The notes below the pieces were generated by a model. That model was not told the origin of the DNA, did not search any database, and saw only the letters and a list, made by a program, of their open reading frames with translations. Both the position numbers and the translations under genes were made by a program. From Proteles cristata cristata (lineage: Eukaryota > Chordata > Mammalia > Carnivora > Hyaenidae), in contig JAESUZ010000415.1 in the NCBI GenBank assembly GCA_017311185.1, positions 947,501 to 1,011,500 on the forward strand: 64,000 nucleotides of DNA, given 5' to 3'. The stretch's first letter is position 1. Each line of letters opens with the position of its first letter. Positions 13,438-24,591 of this stretch are shown here, one piece after another.

Positions 13438-13631
13438 GGGGCACCTCGGTGGCTTAGTTGGTTAGGTGTCCAACTCTTGACTTTGGGTCTGGTCATGCAT
13501 GGTCTCATGGTTCATGAGTTCCAGCCCTGTGTTTGGCTCTGCACTGACAGCATGGAGTCTGCTTAGGATTCTATCCCCCTCCTCTACATTTACCGCCATT
13601 TTCTCTTTCTCAAAATAAAATTTTTTAAAAA
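13438..13631 (+). mobile_element. CAN-SINE, type A
   Basis: Sense copy starting GGGGCACCTCGGTGGCTTAG and ending in an A-rich tail. Target duplication ggaaatctctttt on both sides. Confidence 0.93.
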
Positions 13632-13766
13632 AGGAAATCTCTTTTTAAAGTATACTACTGAATACAAATACAGGATCTTGTTTGGAACCTCATTTGAACA
13701 TAAAATTAAAAATCATGTGAGAATCTGAAAACTTTAAATACAGATTTCATATAATGAAATTATTAG

Positions 13767-13971
13767 TGTGGTGCCTGGGTGGCTCAGTGCATTAAGCGTC
13801 TGATTCTTGCTTTCTTTCTGCTTTAGTCATGATCTCTTGATTCATGGGATTGAGTCCCATATCTCAGTGCTGTGAGTGTGGATCCTGCTTTGGATCCTCT
13901 CTCTCCCTCTCTCTCTCTGCCCCCCTCTCTCTCATGCATGTGCTCTCTCTTAAAATAAACATTTTTAAAAA
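13767..13971 (+). mobile_element. CAN-SINE, type A
   Basis: Sense copy with head GTGCCTGGGTGGCTCAG and an AAATAAACA tail. Flanks gaaattattag and gaaattgttag. Confidence 0.92.
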
Positions 13972-14033
13972 GAAATTGTTAGCTTTAAAGGCAGAATACG
14001 TTTTGGTGATGCTTTTCAAAGTTATGATCTTTT

Positions 14034-14259
14034 GGGGCACCTGGGTGGTTCAGGCAGTTGAGTGTCTGACTTTGGCTTAGGTCATGATCTCACAGTTCGT
14101 GGATTTGAGCCCCGTGCCTGGCTCGGTGCTGACAGCTGAGAGCCTAGGGCCTTCTTCAGATTCTTTTTCTCTCTCTCTCTCTCTCCCTCTGCCCCACCCC
14201 CACTCTCTCTGTATCTCTTTCTCTCAAAAATAAATAAAAACATTGAAAAATTGTTTAAA
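14034..14259 (+). mobile_element. CAN-SINE, type A
   Basis: Sense copy bounded by the perfect duplication agttatgatctttt. Confidence 0.94.
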
Positions 14260-14351
14260 AGTTATGATCTTTTAAAGATACATATTTAAATATGTATAGA
14301 TAAGGAGATGCAATGTCCCAGAAAGCAAACATGATTTAAAAAACCAAATGT

Positions 14352-14570
14352 GGGGCGTCTGGGTGGCTTAGTCGGTTAAGCGTTCGACTTTCGCTTAGGT
14401 CATGATCTCGCGGTTCCTGGGTTCGAGCCCTGCATTGGGCTCTGTGCTGACTGCCAGCTCAGAGCCTTGAGCCTATTTCAGAGCCTGTGTCTCTCTCTCT
14501 GACCCTCCCCTGCTCACACTGTCTCTCTCTCTCCTAGAAATAAATAAAAATATTAAAAAAAATAAAAAAT
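14352..14570 (+). mobile_element. CAN-SINE, type B
   Basis: Sense copy: GGGGCGTCTGGGTGGCTTAG, ACTGCCAGCTCAGAG, CTCCTAGAAATAAATAAAA. Perfect target duplication aaaaaaccaaatg. Confidence 0.95.
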
Positions 14571-15054
14571 AAAAAACCAAATGAAACAATCACACATTAA
14601 TGGGAATATGTCAAAGGTTTAAAGAGCCAACTAGAAGGGCTCCCCATGGCCAAAGTTGGAAAAGTTTGAGCAAGGAAATAAGGTAATGTTGTATTACAAC
14701 TCAACATATAAAATAAATATGAGTTTATACTAATACATATATAGTATATTTGATCAAATATATTAATAAATGGGGAAGAGACAAATCTATAAAAAAAATT
14801 GAAATAATTCCAGTGTTTGGCCCTTAAAAAGAGGAAGCATAACTTCTCTTTCTTTGGTGTATAATGACTTCCAAAGTGTATAATATGCAAAGAGAGGGAA
14901 AACAAAAGTCCCTTTAGAGTACAGAAACCTATAGAACACCAGTCAGGTGTTGGGGGCGCCAGGATGCTATAAAGGTTATGTACAAGAATTGTGTCTTTCC
15001 ACAATGTCAGCTTTATTCGGTCATAAATCAAGGTTAATGTAATTTGCAAAGCAG

Positions 15055-15605
15055 ATTCAGGATTCTAAACTCAATGAGATTTCACTATGCATTTAACTTC
15101 ATAGACATCACATATTGTATGATATAAAGTCATGCAACAAACAAGATACAAGAAGGGTAAGAAGTTAATGAGCAAAACAAAGTCGGTTTGTGAGCACACA
15201 GTTAAGATGAGGACTTGGTCGGTTCTGGGCCAGCTCTAGGTACCTACGGCTTAATATGTTCAAAAAGTGGAGGATCTCTATTATGTTAAGAGATCAGTCA
15301 TGCAGAGCCTTCGGCAGCAGGTGGGCAGATGAGGAAAGCTCAGCCCCCAAAGAGTCTGGCAGTTTGCTGCAGAAATCCTCCCTTTTTAGAAAAGTTTAAT
15401 CAATCTTGGGCCTTTGCAGATTTTTTCTAGCGCTTATGATTATCAGCTCCTGGTTCTTCCAGGCCTTACAGGTTAATAATCCTCAGCACTTCCAATCTAT
15501 ACTGGTTTTGGTGATCTCTGGTGTTAGCTGCAGTCCTCTTGGCTGCTTTTCTGATTACATCACAACTTGACATGAGGGACTCCATCTTGCTCCCTGCAGG
15601 TAGAA
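15055..15605. mobile_element. unidentified insertion within the ancient LINE-1
   Basis: L1-like text stops near ATCAAGGTTAATGTAATTTG and resumes near AAGCATCAACTGTCAGGAATC. The roughly 550 bases between do not fit the L1 pattern and end GGGACTCCATCTTGCTCCC. The length would suit a solitary LTR, but I could not confirm TG...CA ends, a duplication or a family. Confidence 0.35.
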
Positions 15606-16088
15606 AGCATCAACTGTCAGGAATCATGTTCAAGGATGTGCACTTGATGTGATGCAATACGAATGACACTTTACCTCTGTAGCCCTTTTTTCCAAAAACC
15701 TATTAACTCCACTCTTCTCATGAGAAAAACATCGAACTCTGACACTGGGGCATCTTACAAAATGCCTAACCAGTAAGTACTCCTGGAAGGTATCAAGATA
15801 ATCAAAACAGGGACAGTCTGAAAAACTGCCATAACCTAGAAGAGCCTAAGGAGACATGACAGCTAAATGTAAAAATGTGGTATCCTGAATGGAATTCTGG
15901 CTCAGAAAAAGGACAGTAGGTAAAAACTAAGGAAATATAAACCCTGGACTTGAGTAATAATGTATCAACTTTGGTTCCTTAATTGTAGCTAAGGGGATAC
16001 TGGGTGTGGTTAATGTGAGAAACTACTAGCTTCTCAATTTATTCTGTAAACCTTAACTGTTCTTTAAAAAAAAAAAAAAATCCATTAC

Positions 16089-16291
16089 GGGGCACCTGGA
16101 TGGCTTGGTCGCTAAGGGACCAACTTCAGCTCAGGTCATGATCTCGTGGTTCATGGGTTCAAGCCCCACTTCAGGCTCAGTGCTGACAGCAACAGTAGCC
16201 TGCTTTGGATTCTGTTTCTCACGCTCTCTGCTCCTGGCCGATTTGCGCACTCTCAAAAATAATAAATAAAAGTAAAAACAGAAAAAAAAAA
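16089..16291 (+). mobile_element. CAN-SINE, type A, diverged
   Basis: Sense copy from GGGGCACCTGGATGGCTTGG to an A-rich tail, flanked by tccatta. It sits just beyond the poly-A of the old LINE-1. Confidence 0.9.
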
Positions 16292-16639
16292 TCCATTATA
16301 ATGAAGAAAAGATACAAATCAGAATTTGCTTCCAAACAACAGAAGTGTGTGGGGTACAGAAGCCGACAAGACCCCCCCGTGAATTGACAATGTTGGAACT
16401 AAGTTAACTACATGGGGTACCATTTTTCTTCTGAAAATTTGAAAGGTCTCTAGTCTGCTCCCCCCCGCCCCCAAAGTTTTACAAAGTATTTGAGTAGCAC
16501 CAACAGATAACCAGGTGCACTTGGGGGCGGGGGGGGAAAGTGATCACCTGTGTTTAGTTTCCAAGGCCAAGCAGAGGTAGCAGATTAATTTGAAAAACCT
16601 TGTAAGGCTTTAAGTGGTTAATGCGACCCAAGTGACCTT

Positions 16640-17300
16640 TAGGGAGACCGTCCGCGTTCGCAGGGCCGGATTTCTAGAAGCAGCTGGGATGGCTGCAGCG
16701 TCTCCGCAAAGGACCTCCGGGAGCACGCCGCGCGGGAGCACAATGCCGTGCCCCGGGGCCCTTAGCTCTGACCCCCCAGCGCAGGGAGGGCGCGCGGGGG
16801 CGTCGCGGGGCGCACGTGCGCGCGGACTGCGCAGGCGCGGCGCCGGCCCGGGGCTGGACGTGGGAGATGAGGTGAGCGCAGGGCAGCGCGCCTGGGCGGC
16901 GGGGCTCCCGGGGACGGGCGGACGCCGCCGGCACCAGGCTTCGGGGACAGGTCGGGGTCGGCGGCCCGTTTGCCCCTTGCCAGGTCAGGGCTCCCAGGCG
17001 CGTGGCGGAGCGAAAAGGGACTGCGTGAGGGCTCTGGGGCTTCGGTCGTTGGGGTCCGGACGTTGGGCGCTGGACGTTAGGGTCGGGCGTTGAGGTCGGG
17101 CGTTGAGCGGGCACAAGGGGCCTGGCAGTGGAGAGAGGACGGAAGGGTGGCGGGGCCCTCGCAGCCATGGCAGGGAAGGGCAGGTTAGGGTTGGAGGTGG
17201 GGGGGGAGGGGCGAGAGACTTGAGACCGGAGCCCCAGGGCAAAGGGGGGGCGGCGGGGGGCTCTGCAGTAGGTTTGGAAAACAGTACTTCCCGGGCATGA
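16640..17300. promoter_or_regulatory. CpG-island promoter of TDRD1
   Basis: GC- and CpG-dense block at the 5' side of TDRD1. It contains a CACGTG E-box (16813-16818) inside GCGCACGTGCGC, followed by TGCGCAGGCGC, an NRF1-type palindrome (16828-16838). CpG-island promoters with E-box and NRF1 sites are common among germ-line genes silenced in soma by DNA methylation or PRC1.6. That TDRD1 here is regulated this way is inference. No TATA box is seen. Confidence 0.78.
16689..16871 (+). other. TDRD1: predicted TDRD1 exon 1 (5' end uncertain)
   Basis: A strong donor, GATGAG|GTGAGC, sits at 16872 inside the CpG island, the best plus-strand donor before exon 2. The true start of transcription is unknown. 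If it lies just downstream of the NRF1-like site, only a short leader remains. If it lies upstream, an ATG at 16689 (or 16743) opens a 61-codon frame that stays open across the junction into exon 2. Confidence 0.5.
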
Positions 17301-19026
17301 CGCGCCAAAATGTGAACGTCCCCTGGCATCCCGTTGGAGGAGCTCTTTGCGCTCGTCTCTAAAAGAAACTAGCTTGTGAAGTCAGTCGCTGGCTGGCTTC
17401 GTTTAACTCGAAGCAGCAGTGGAAACAACACTAACACCCCTTAGGCTCCGCCCCCCCACTTCCTATCTTCTGTGGGGAACGTGGGTGCACCATGGCTTTA
17501 GGTGAATACGGGGGAGCCAGTGCTGGTTGCTTGTGCAGGTGTTTGTAGCGTGTCTGCTGTGTGCCAGTCACTTAGCACCTGAGTCCCTGCTAGAAGTACG
17601 CGGGTTCGGTTGCCCTTTGGAGAATCAGAAGGCGGTTCTAGCTCCCTTATTGAGCCCTGAGGGTGCTGAATGCGAAGTGGCAGGGCCTAGGAATCAGACC
17701 TGGATTTTCATCTCAGCCGTGTAAGAGCGCTCACAACCCCCACCCCCCGGGGCAGGCGGGCAGGTTGACAAGTTAGTTCACCTGCCCAGGTCTCCCTTAC
17801 TCACCTGGAGGAATCAGGAAATAGGAATACTTTAAACTGCAGATTATTTCAGTGGGCGAAGTAGTTATTCACGAGTGGAAAAAAAATTCTTTGTAGGAGC
17901 GGTATCAAAGTCAAGTCAAGGTAAAAGCTGCCTGTTACGTACTTAAGTGAGCACTGGCCACTATGCTCTTACACACATCGTCAAATATAATCATCGTGGA
18001 TAAGGGTTTACGAGGAAGTTTGTAAGGTTGGCCGCGTTTTGCAGAAACAGCCCTAAGAAGATGTGATTTGGCCTGAGATAGCAGAGCTAAAAAAGAGGAA
18101 GAGGAGACTCTGTCCAGATTTGGGTCTGATTAGCTTTAAAACTCGTGTTCTGCTGAACCATTGGGTTTCATAGCTTTAAGTTGAATGTTTCCTTTGAGTA
18201 GCCGTTCTCTCTGAAATCGTGGGGGAAAACAAAAGCAAGCATTAGAGAAGAAAGTCACAGCTCAGTATCTGCTGCAAGTACTTTTGGTATTAAAGGACTT
18301 CACACACTATGGTAAAAATTAACTTTGGCCTGTAGCCTGTAGTGTTCTGGGGAGGAAGAAGAGGACTTAAAGTCGCCGGTTGCAGGTGTGTGTTGGGCCG
18401 CTCCTGGCCACCTGGAGGAGGGGGAGCAGGATTCCAAGGGAGTAAAAGAAAAGGTTTGCCCCTCAGGGAGCTTCATGTTTTATTGATATCAAATCATGAA
18501 GCACAGAACAAAAGGGCAATACGAAGCCAAGGTCTTAATTTTGTCTGTAGAACTCTTCGTAGTCACTTCCATTCCACTGTGCCTTTTTTGTTTTTTTTTT
18601 AAACACATCAGTGATTCCTTTAACATGAAGACATTTGGGGACCCTCCTAATTAACCTCTTGTGTTAGTTAAGGAGATATATAACTAATTACTACAGATTT
18701 GGGAATGGTTATAAATTCTTACTCCTCACCAGTAGCATGTAAACAATAGTAACTCGTTATGTGGGGGAAATTGCTTGTTTTACAACTGGGTAAGATTAGC
18801 CTTTGAGGTCTCAGGACCTTTGCAGCAGTGTCTGAAACCCCTCTGTACAGAAGTCAGTGGCTTGAGCTTGGCAAGCACAGTGTTATGGAGTAGGATCTGC
18901 CCACTCCAGATTCAGATACGCCCAGTGATTGGCAGAGGATGAAGCCAAGTAGGGATAATTGTAGTTTTTTTTTACAGGTATTATTTTTAATGTTGAAATA
19001 CACGTGTTAGAACTCCTAGAACTGTA

Positions 19027-19209
19027 GGGGCGGCTGGGTGGCTCAGTTGGTTAGGCGTCTGACTCTTGATTTCAGCTCTGCTCATGATCTCACAGTTCGA
19101 AGGATCAAGCACAGAGCCTGCTTGGGATTCTGTTTCTCCCTCTCTCTGCACCTGTCCCACTTGCGTGCACACATGCACTTTCTTTATCTCTCAAAATAAC
19201 GTAAATCGA
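19027..19209 (+). mobile_element. CAN-SINE, type A, with body deletion
   Basis: Sense copy GGGGCGGCTGGGTGGCTCAG. The GGGCTCTGTGCTGACAG block is missing. Flanks ctagaactgta and atagaactgta. Confidence 0.9.
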
Positions 19210-20109
19210 TAGAACTGTACATCAGAAGAAAAAGGCATTTTTTTAATAATATGGTAATAAACATGTTTTTTAAAAAATCCTACAGGATTTTAGGTAACTG
19301 CGAGTTTTACATGTACTCACAGAATTCCAGGCTGCCACTCCAAAAGCTAGTGCGTGAGTGGAAGTAGTTTAGTGTTCAGAGTAAGGGGTGGTATGCTTAT
19401 TCTGTCGCCCTGCTGTTGGCTCACATCTGCAGTCCTGTGCTCCGTTAGGAGAAGCATGTCTGTATGAAGGTTTCTAATGAGCTAGAGAAAGTCCAGACTT
19501 AGAAGGACTCCGGAAGGTATTACATCAGCTGGTGAAGGACCTGGAGGAAGGTAGACCTGGTGGACACCTCATATTTGAAAGGTGGTGATTACAGGGCAGC
19601 AACAGGAATCGAGCGGGGGTCGGGGGGGGGGGAAGAGTGAATTATTTTATGAAAAAAGAATGCAGTGCAGTTGGCTGTCCAAAATTAAAGGAGGTTCGAG
19701 GCATCGAGTTATAGAACAGGTCTTCACGTCTCTTTGCCCTGGGCGTTGGGATGAAAATTCCTGGGGAGGGTGAGGCAAGTGAGGTGTCTCTCTAACTACA
19801 GAGTCCACCTTTTTATTTGCTGCTCAAACTTGTTCGTTGGGTCTAAGACTGATTGTGTTGTTCTTGAAGTCAGACTTGTTTACTTTTTAATTTTACTTGT
19901 TTACTTGTTTTACTTATTTAATTTTTGGAGTTTGTAAGAGTAGATGTAAGACTTGAGGTTTTGCTATTAAGTTTCAGAAAACCTCATAACATGTAATTCT
20001 CCGTTTAAGACTGCCAGATGTAATTTCAGACCATGAATTTCATTTTCCCTGTAGAGTTTGTCCTGAAAATAGTGCAGTAGTACCTTTTAAGTAGCTTTGT
20101 CATACAAAT

Positions 20110-20235
20110 ATCTTTTGAATGCCCCATTGTACGGAACACCATGGTAGGCGCGATGGGAAATCGGGATTTTTGTTAATGGTTTTAATAAGACAAGGTTCCT
20201 GCACTCGTGCTACTGAATAATCTAGAATACGGATA
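20110..20235. repeat. possible L2-type relic
   Basis: CTTTTGAATGCCCCATTGTACGG, ACACCATGGTAGGCGCGATGGGAAAT and AGACAAGGTTCCTGCACTCGTGC recall L2 text. Strongly diverged. Confidence 0.4.
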
Positions 20236-20512
20236 TAACTGTCTATAGATAACTGTAATACAGGGTAGAAAATAGCTGATTGTGGATTGACTGTCAGCCT
20301 TACCAGATGACAAAGTTTAGGGAAGGCTAAACTTTCCGGAGTTGCATGTTGTGGATTGAGGGTCCCACTGGTGTCCTGCGAAGAGGACTATACCCTAGTT
20401 TTGTGGTTTAGATATTACTTGATCCTTTACTTGGTTTAGAATTAACCACACTTGAGGAAAAATGGGCTTCATTTAAATGCAATATTAATATTTTAATCTT
20501 CAAAGATATTTT

Positions 20513-20696
20513 AATGTTTAAATTATTTTGTTTATTTTTGAGAGAGTCAGAGCATGAGTGGGGAAAGGGCAGAGAAAGAGGGAGATGGAATCTGGAGCAG
20601 GCTCCAGTCACCTAGCTGTCAGCACAGAGCTTGTTACAGGGCTCAGACTCACCTGTGAGATCATGACCTGATCCAAAGTCGGATGCTAACCGACCG
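20513..20696 (-). mobile_element. CAN-SINE, type A, head-truncated
   Basis: Antisense. It stops at GATGCTAACCGACCG without the GAGCCACCCAGGCGCCCC head, yet is flanked by agatattttaat on both sides. That is what 5' truncation during insertion would leave. Confidence 0.88.
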
Positions 20697-20729
20697 AAGA
20701 GATATTTTAATCTTTAAAATGCTTTTTTC

Positions 20730-20976
20730 TTTTTTTTTAAATAAGGATTCAAAAATTTTTTTAAATGTTTTATTTCTGAGAGAGAGTGAGAGGGGGTCAG
20801 TGTGAGCAGGGGAGGATCAGAGAGAGAGGGCCACACAGATTCTGAAACAGGCTCCAGGCTCTTAGCTAAGCTAGCTGTCAGCACAGAGCCTGATGTGGGT
20901 CTTGAACCCACGAACCGTGAGATCGTGACCTGAGCCAAAGTCAGACACTTAACCGACTGAACCACCCAGGCGCCCC
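20730..20976 (-). mobile_element. CAN-SINE, type A (AGCTAGCT variant)
   Basis: Antisense, with TTAGCTAAGCTAGCTGTCAGC in the body. Flanked by aaaatgcttttttct. It nearly abuts the previous SINE. Confidence 0.94.
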
Positions 20977-21369
20977 TAAAATGCTTTTTTCTATAAAAGT
21001 TATTAATCTTTATAATTTGGAAAATTATATATAGTGAAAGAGATTCCTTCATCAACCTACTTTACACCATAACACTCATTGTTTAAAATTTAATGTATTT
21101 CATTGATTGTGCTTACATGAAGGGATTGTTTTTTTCCCAGTCATTAAATTAAATATACAGTGTTTCTGATTTTTCACTGCCTTTTCTAACACATTTTATA
21201 ATATTTTTGAAAACTAGGATTCTAAATGGTAGTGTTAATATTCTGTTTAGTAGAGGCATCACAGTTAAGTTTTTTCCTCTAGGGGTTTTCATCATTTTAA
21301 ATAGGATTTTTTGTTAATTTAGGATTATTTTAGTGGGATGGTTACCAGATGAGTGGCTAGGAATGTTTT

Positions 21370-21598
21370 TTTTTTTTTAATGTTTTATTTATTTCTAGGG
21401 GGGAGAGAGGGAGAGAGAGAGATAGAGTGTGAGCAGGGGAGGGTCAGAGAGAGAGGGAGTCACAGACTCTGAAACAGACTCCAGGCTCTGAGCTGGCCGT
21501 CAGCACAGAGCCCGATGCGGGGCTCGAACCCACTAGTCGCGAGATCATGACCTAAGTGAAAGTTGGACGCTTAACCGACTAAGCCACCCAGGCACCCC
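21370..21598 (-). mobile_element. CAN-SINE, type B
   Basis: Antisense, with TTTATTTCTAGGGGGGAGAG. Flanking duplication taggaatgttttt. Confidence 0.94.
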
Positions 21599-21630
21599 TA
21601 GGAATGTTTTTAAGAATACATCTATATCTT

Positions 21631-21845
21631 GGGGCACCTGGGTACTTCAGTTGAGCGTCCAACTTTGGCTCAAGTCATGATTTCACAGTTCATGAGTTCG
21701 AGCCCAACGTCGGGCTCTGTGCTGATAGCTCAGAGCCCGGAGCCTCCTTCAGATTCTGTGTCTCCCTCTCTCTCTGTCTCTCTCTCTGCCCCTCACCTGC
21801 TCATGCTCTTTCTCTCTCTCTCAAAAATAAACATTAAAAATTTTA
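21631..21845 (+). mobile_element. CAN-SINE, type A, outer member of a nested pair
   Basis: Sense copy GGGGCACCTGGGTACTTCAG. Its flank aagaatacatctatatctt recurs only after the next SINE, so the second copy inserted into this one's tail. Confidence 0.92.
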
Positions 21846-22077
21846 GGGGTGCCTGGGTGGCTCAGTCGGTTAAGCGTCTGACTTCAGCTCAGGTCATGAT
21901 CTCATGGTTCGTGGGTTCGAGCCCCGTGCCGGGCTCTGTGCTGACAGCTAGCTCAGAGCCTGGAGCCTGCTTCAGATTCTGTATCTCTTGTCTCTCTCTG
22001 ACCCTCCCCTGATCATGCTGTCTCTCTCTCAGAAATAAAACAAAACAAAAACTAAAAAATAAACATTAAAAATTTTA
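21846..22077 (+). mobile_element. CAN-SINE (AGCTAGCTC variant), inserted in preceding SINE tail
   Basis: Sense copy GGGGTGCCTGGGTGGCTCAG. attaaaaatttta is present on both sides of it. Confidence 0.93.
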
Positions 22078-22109
22078 GGAATACATCTACATCTTAAGAG
22101 TGTATATTA

Positions 22110-22322
22110 AAAAAAATTTTTTTTAATGTTGTATTTATTTCTGAGACAGAGACATTGTGAGCAGGGGAGGGTCAGAGAGGGAGACACTGAATCTGAAACA
22201 GGCTCCAGGCTCTGAGCTAGCTGTCAGCACAGAGCCTGACATGGGGCTCGAACCCACGAACCGTGAGATCATGACCTGAGCCAAAGTCAGATGCTTAACC
22301 GACTGAGTGACTCAGGTGCCCC
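22110..22322 (-). mobile_element. CAN-SINE (AGCTAGCT variant)
   Basis: Antisense. Head ends GAGTGACTCAGGTGCCCC. Flanks agagtgtatatt and agaatgtatgtt. Confidence 0.92.
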
Positions 22323-22516
22323 AAGAATGTATGTTTTAGAGAGAGACCTATGCGTATGTCTGTGTCTCTGTATATCCAGGTGTCTCCCAGTAGGAGCATA
22401 TCACTTTGTATTTCCTTCAGGAATGAGTGTCCTTTTTAATCACACTCATGCTGGTCAGAAACTAATACATAGTAGTTTAATTTCAATTTTCTTTTTAATT
22501 GTAAATGAGGTTGAAT

Positions 22517-22735
22517 TTTTTTTTAAATTTTTTTTTCTTTTTTATTTCTAGGAGAGAGAGAGAGAGTGTGAGCAGGGGAGGGTCAGAGAGAGAGGGAGTC
22601 ACAGACTAAAACAGGCTCCAGGCTCTGAGCTGACAGTCAGCACAGAGCCCGACGCGGGGCTCGAACCCACGAACCGCGAGATCATGACCTAAGCGAAAGT
22701 CGGACGCTTAACCGACTAAGCCACCCAGGCGCCCC
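22517..22735 (-). mobile_element. CAN-SINE, type B
   Basis: Antisense, close to consensus, flanked by gaggttgaat. It has a pyrimidine-rich run then TTTATTTCTAGGAGAG on the TDRD1 sense strand. Confidence 0.95.
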
Positions 22736-24041
22736 GAGGTTGAATGTTTTTACCCCCATGTTTAACAACCAGTTTTCATCTTTTATGCATTCTGATCATG
22801 CCTTTTGCTCATCATGCCTTTTGCTCACATATGTTAATGTGTGTCAGTTGTGCTGCAAATAACAAAACTGATGGGTTTATTTGACGCCACAGCAAGTGTA
22901 TGCACAGACGTATCAGGGCTGACCTAGTGACTCAGGGGTCCTGCCAAGGACAGCAGGTGCTCTGCCTTTGCAGCTCTACCAACCTTGGGCTGTACGTTCT
23001 TCCTTCTGCTTATTTAAGCTTCCTGATTGTGTTATAGAAAGAAAGGGGCGAGGATCCTGCTATCCAGATCTGTCCATGTTCATTAGGAAAGGACAGCTTT
23101 CTGATAAGTTCTGCTCAGGAGAATTGATTATGGCCAGTGTTGTCTCTAACTCCAGCTGACAAATCAGAGGTAGAAGATGGCCTTTGGGTCAATGACAGTG
23201 TCTGCTACGGTATCTGAATGTTTTTACTATTTATCCCACTTTAAAAATTTTTGATGTTGAATTTTTCACCTATATGTTCATCTTTATTTCCTGGCCTCTT
23301 TGCTATTTTTTGGTAAGCTTTTATATAGTAATGTTTGCTATCATTTCCTTTGTGATAGTTTACGAAATTTTTAAACAAACGAAACCCAGAACCCTTCGTC
23401 TTCTGATGTGGTTGTTGTAGGCCAAACCTGAGATGTGCATTTCCCAGGTTGCACCAAACCTGGTGCAAACCAAACCTGAGATGCAAGTTTGTATACTGTG
23501 TATGAATGACATGGTGTTAGTGTTTCTGGAGTTAGTTGAGGTGGCCTTTCTAGTCTAACATATGCCCAGTGTTGGAAAAATGAACGCTCTTGCTTGTATT
23601 CGTCGTGGTACTTAAAATATCACCACTCGCTTTCTGTCTCTTGACAAGTGTCTAAGGCACCAAGGCACTCCCAATATTTTTGACTTTGAGTTCTGTTTCA
23701 TGGGCTGTTAATACTAGTATTCCACTTTTTTTTTTTTTTTTTTTGGTTATTTGCATAGGACATGTTTCAGTTCTGTTATTTACAACATTGCCATATAATT
23801 TTGTTTTATTTCTGCTTCTTGTGCATAACATTTAGCTGGATCTTTTTCTCCCTAAGTCTTTTTCTCTTTGAATTGAGACCCAGTCATTGATTCCTGGATT
23901 TGGTTCTGTCACATTTGATGTTTTCCCCTGACCATGCTTGAATTTTTTTTTCTGTTAGACTGAGATTTGTTTTCTTCTGTAGTTTTAAATTTATTGTTTT
24001 TGCTCTTATAGTTACCCTAATGTTTTAATGTGCATTCTTTT

Positions 24042-24235
24042 TTCTTTTTTTAAATAAGTTTATCCATTTATTTTGAGAGCGCACACATGGGAGGAGCAGA
24101 GAGCGAGAATCCCAAGCAGGTTCTGCACTGTCAGCAGGGAACCCGATATGGGGCTTGAACTCAAACGGTGAGATTATGATCTGAGCCGAAAACCAACAGT
24201 TGAGCATTTAACCGACTGAGCCACCTACGCAACCT
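24042..24235 (-). mobile_element. CAN-SINE, type A, diverged
   Basis: Antisense. TTTATCCATTTATTTTGAGAG to GAGCCACCTACGCAACC. Flanks resemble atgtgcattcttt. Confidence 0.85.
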
Positions 24236-24591
24236 GGGAAATGCACATTCTTTATATTGCTTGTACAGAGTCTGTGGAGTTACTCAATATTCCTCTCCTC
24301 ACCCAGCTTTCCCTGGAAGTTATTTTTCTGTAACAGCGGCACGGGTCACGGTATGTATTTCTTACTGTGTCCAACTTCCTTAAGTGTAGGTGTGCGCATC
24401 GCTACACGTGTGCTTTCCCCGCAGCAGCAGGATCTCCCAGCGGGCCTGGCCATCCCATCTGCAGGCCTCTGTTAGGGATCTTTCCGGGATCTGGTCCTCA
24501 GAGAGCTCTCCACCTTTGAGTGCGCCTGTGTGTCCCTTCTTTAGTTCATTATTTTTCCTCTATTGTCATGGATTAGGTTAGGCCTAATTTA

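Larger units (their letters stand above)
12720..16080 (+). mobile_element. ancient LINE-1 3' end (L1M class), fragmented
   Basis: Sense-orientation text recalls old L1M 3' ends: CAACTAGAAGGGCTCCCCATGG and GTTTGAGCAAGGAAATAAGG near 14625, GAGCCTAAGGAGACATGACA near 15842, AGGACAGTAGGTAAAAACTAAGG near 15910, and TCTGTAAACCTTAACTGTTCT before a poly-A near 16065. Four SINEs and an unidentified insertion near 15055-15605 interrupt it. The part left of 13437 is assigned less securely. Confidence 0.65.
11061..16639. other. spacer between divergent CCDC186 and TDRD1 promoters
   Basis: About 5.6 kb with no protein gene that I can support. 11061-11778 is unannotated. 11779-12297 holds two antisense SINEs. 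12720-16080 is an ancient LINE-1 3' end broken by several insertions. 16290-16640 carries short homopolymer G/C runs. Confidence 0.7.

Noticed and set aside
14352..14430. tRNA-like sequence with A and B box motifs (also at every SINE head)
   Set aside because: These are tRNA-Lys-derived SINE heads continuing into CT-rich bodies and A tails, not tRNA genes.
14597..15049. 150-codon open frame on the minus strand
   Set aside because: It lies antisense in decayed LINE-1 3' sequence, and the translation matches nothing I know.
16674..17329. 164- and 114-codon minus-strand frames in the TDRD1 CpG island
   Set aside because: Pro/Arg/Ala-rich artefacts of GC content. No splice or family support.
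23422..23482. Repeated phrase caaacctgagatg (two copies about 45 bases apart)
   Set aside because: Only two short copies with a non-repeating spacer. Too little to call an array or regulatory repeat.
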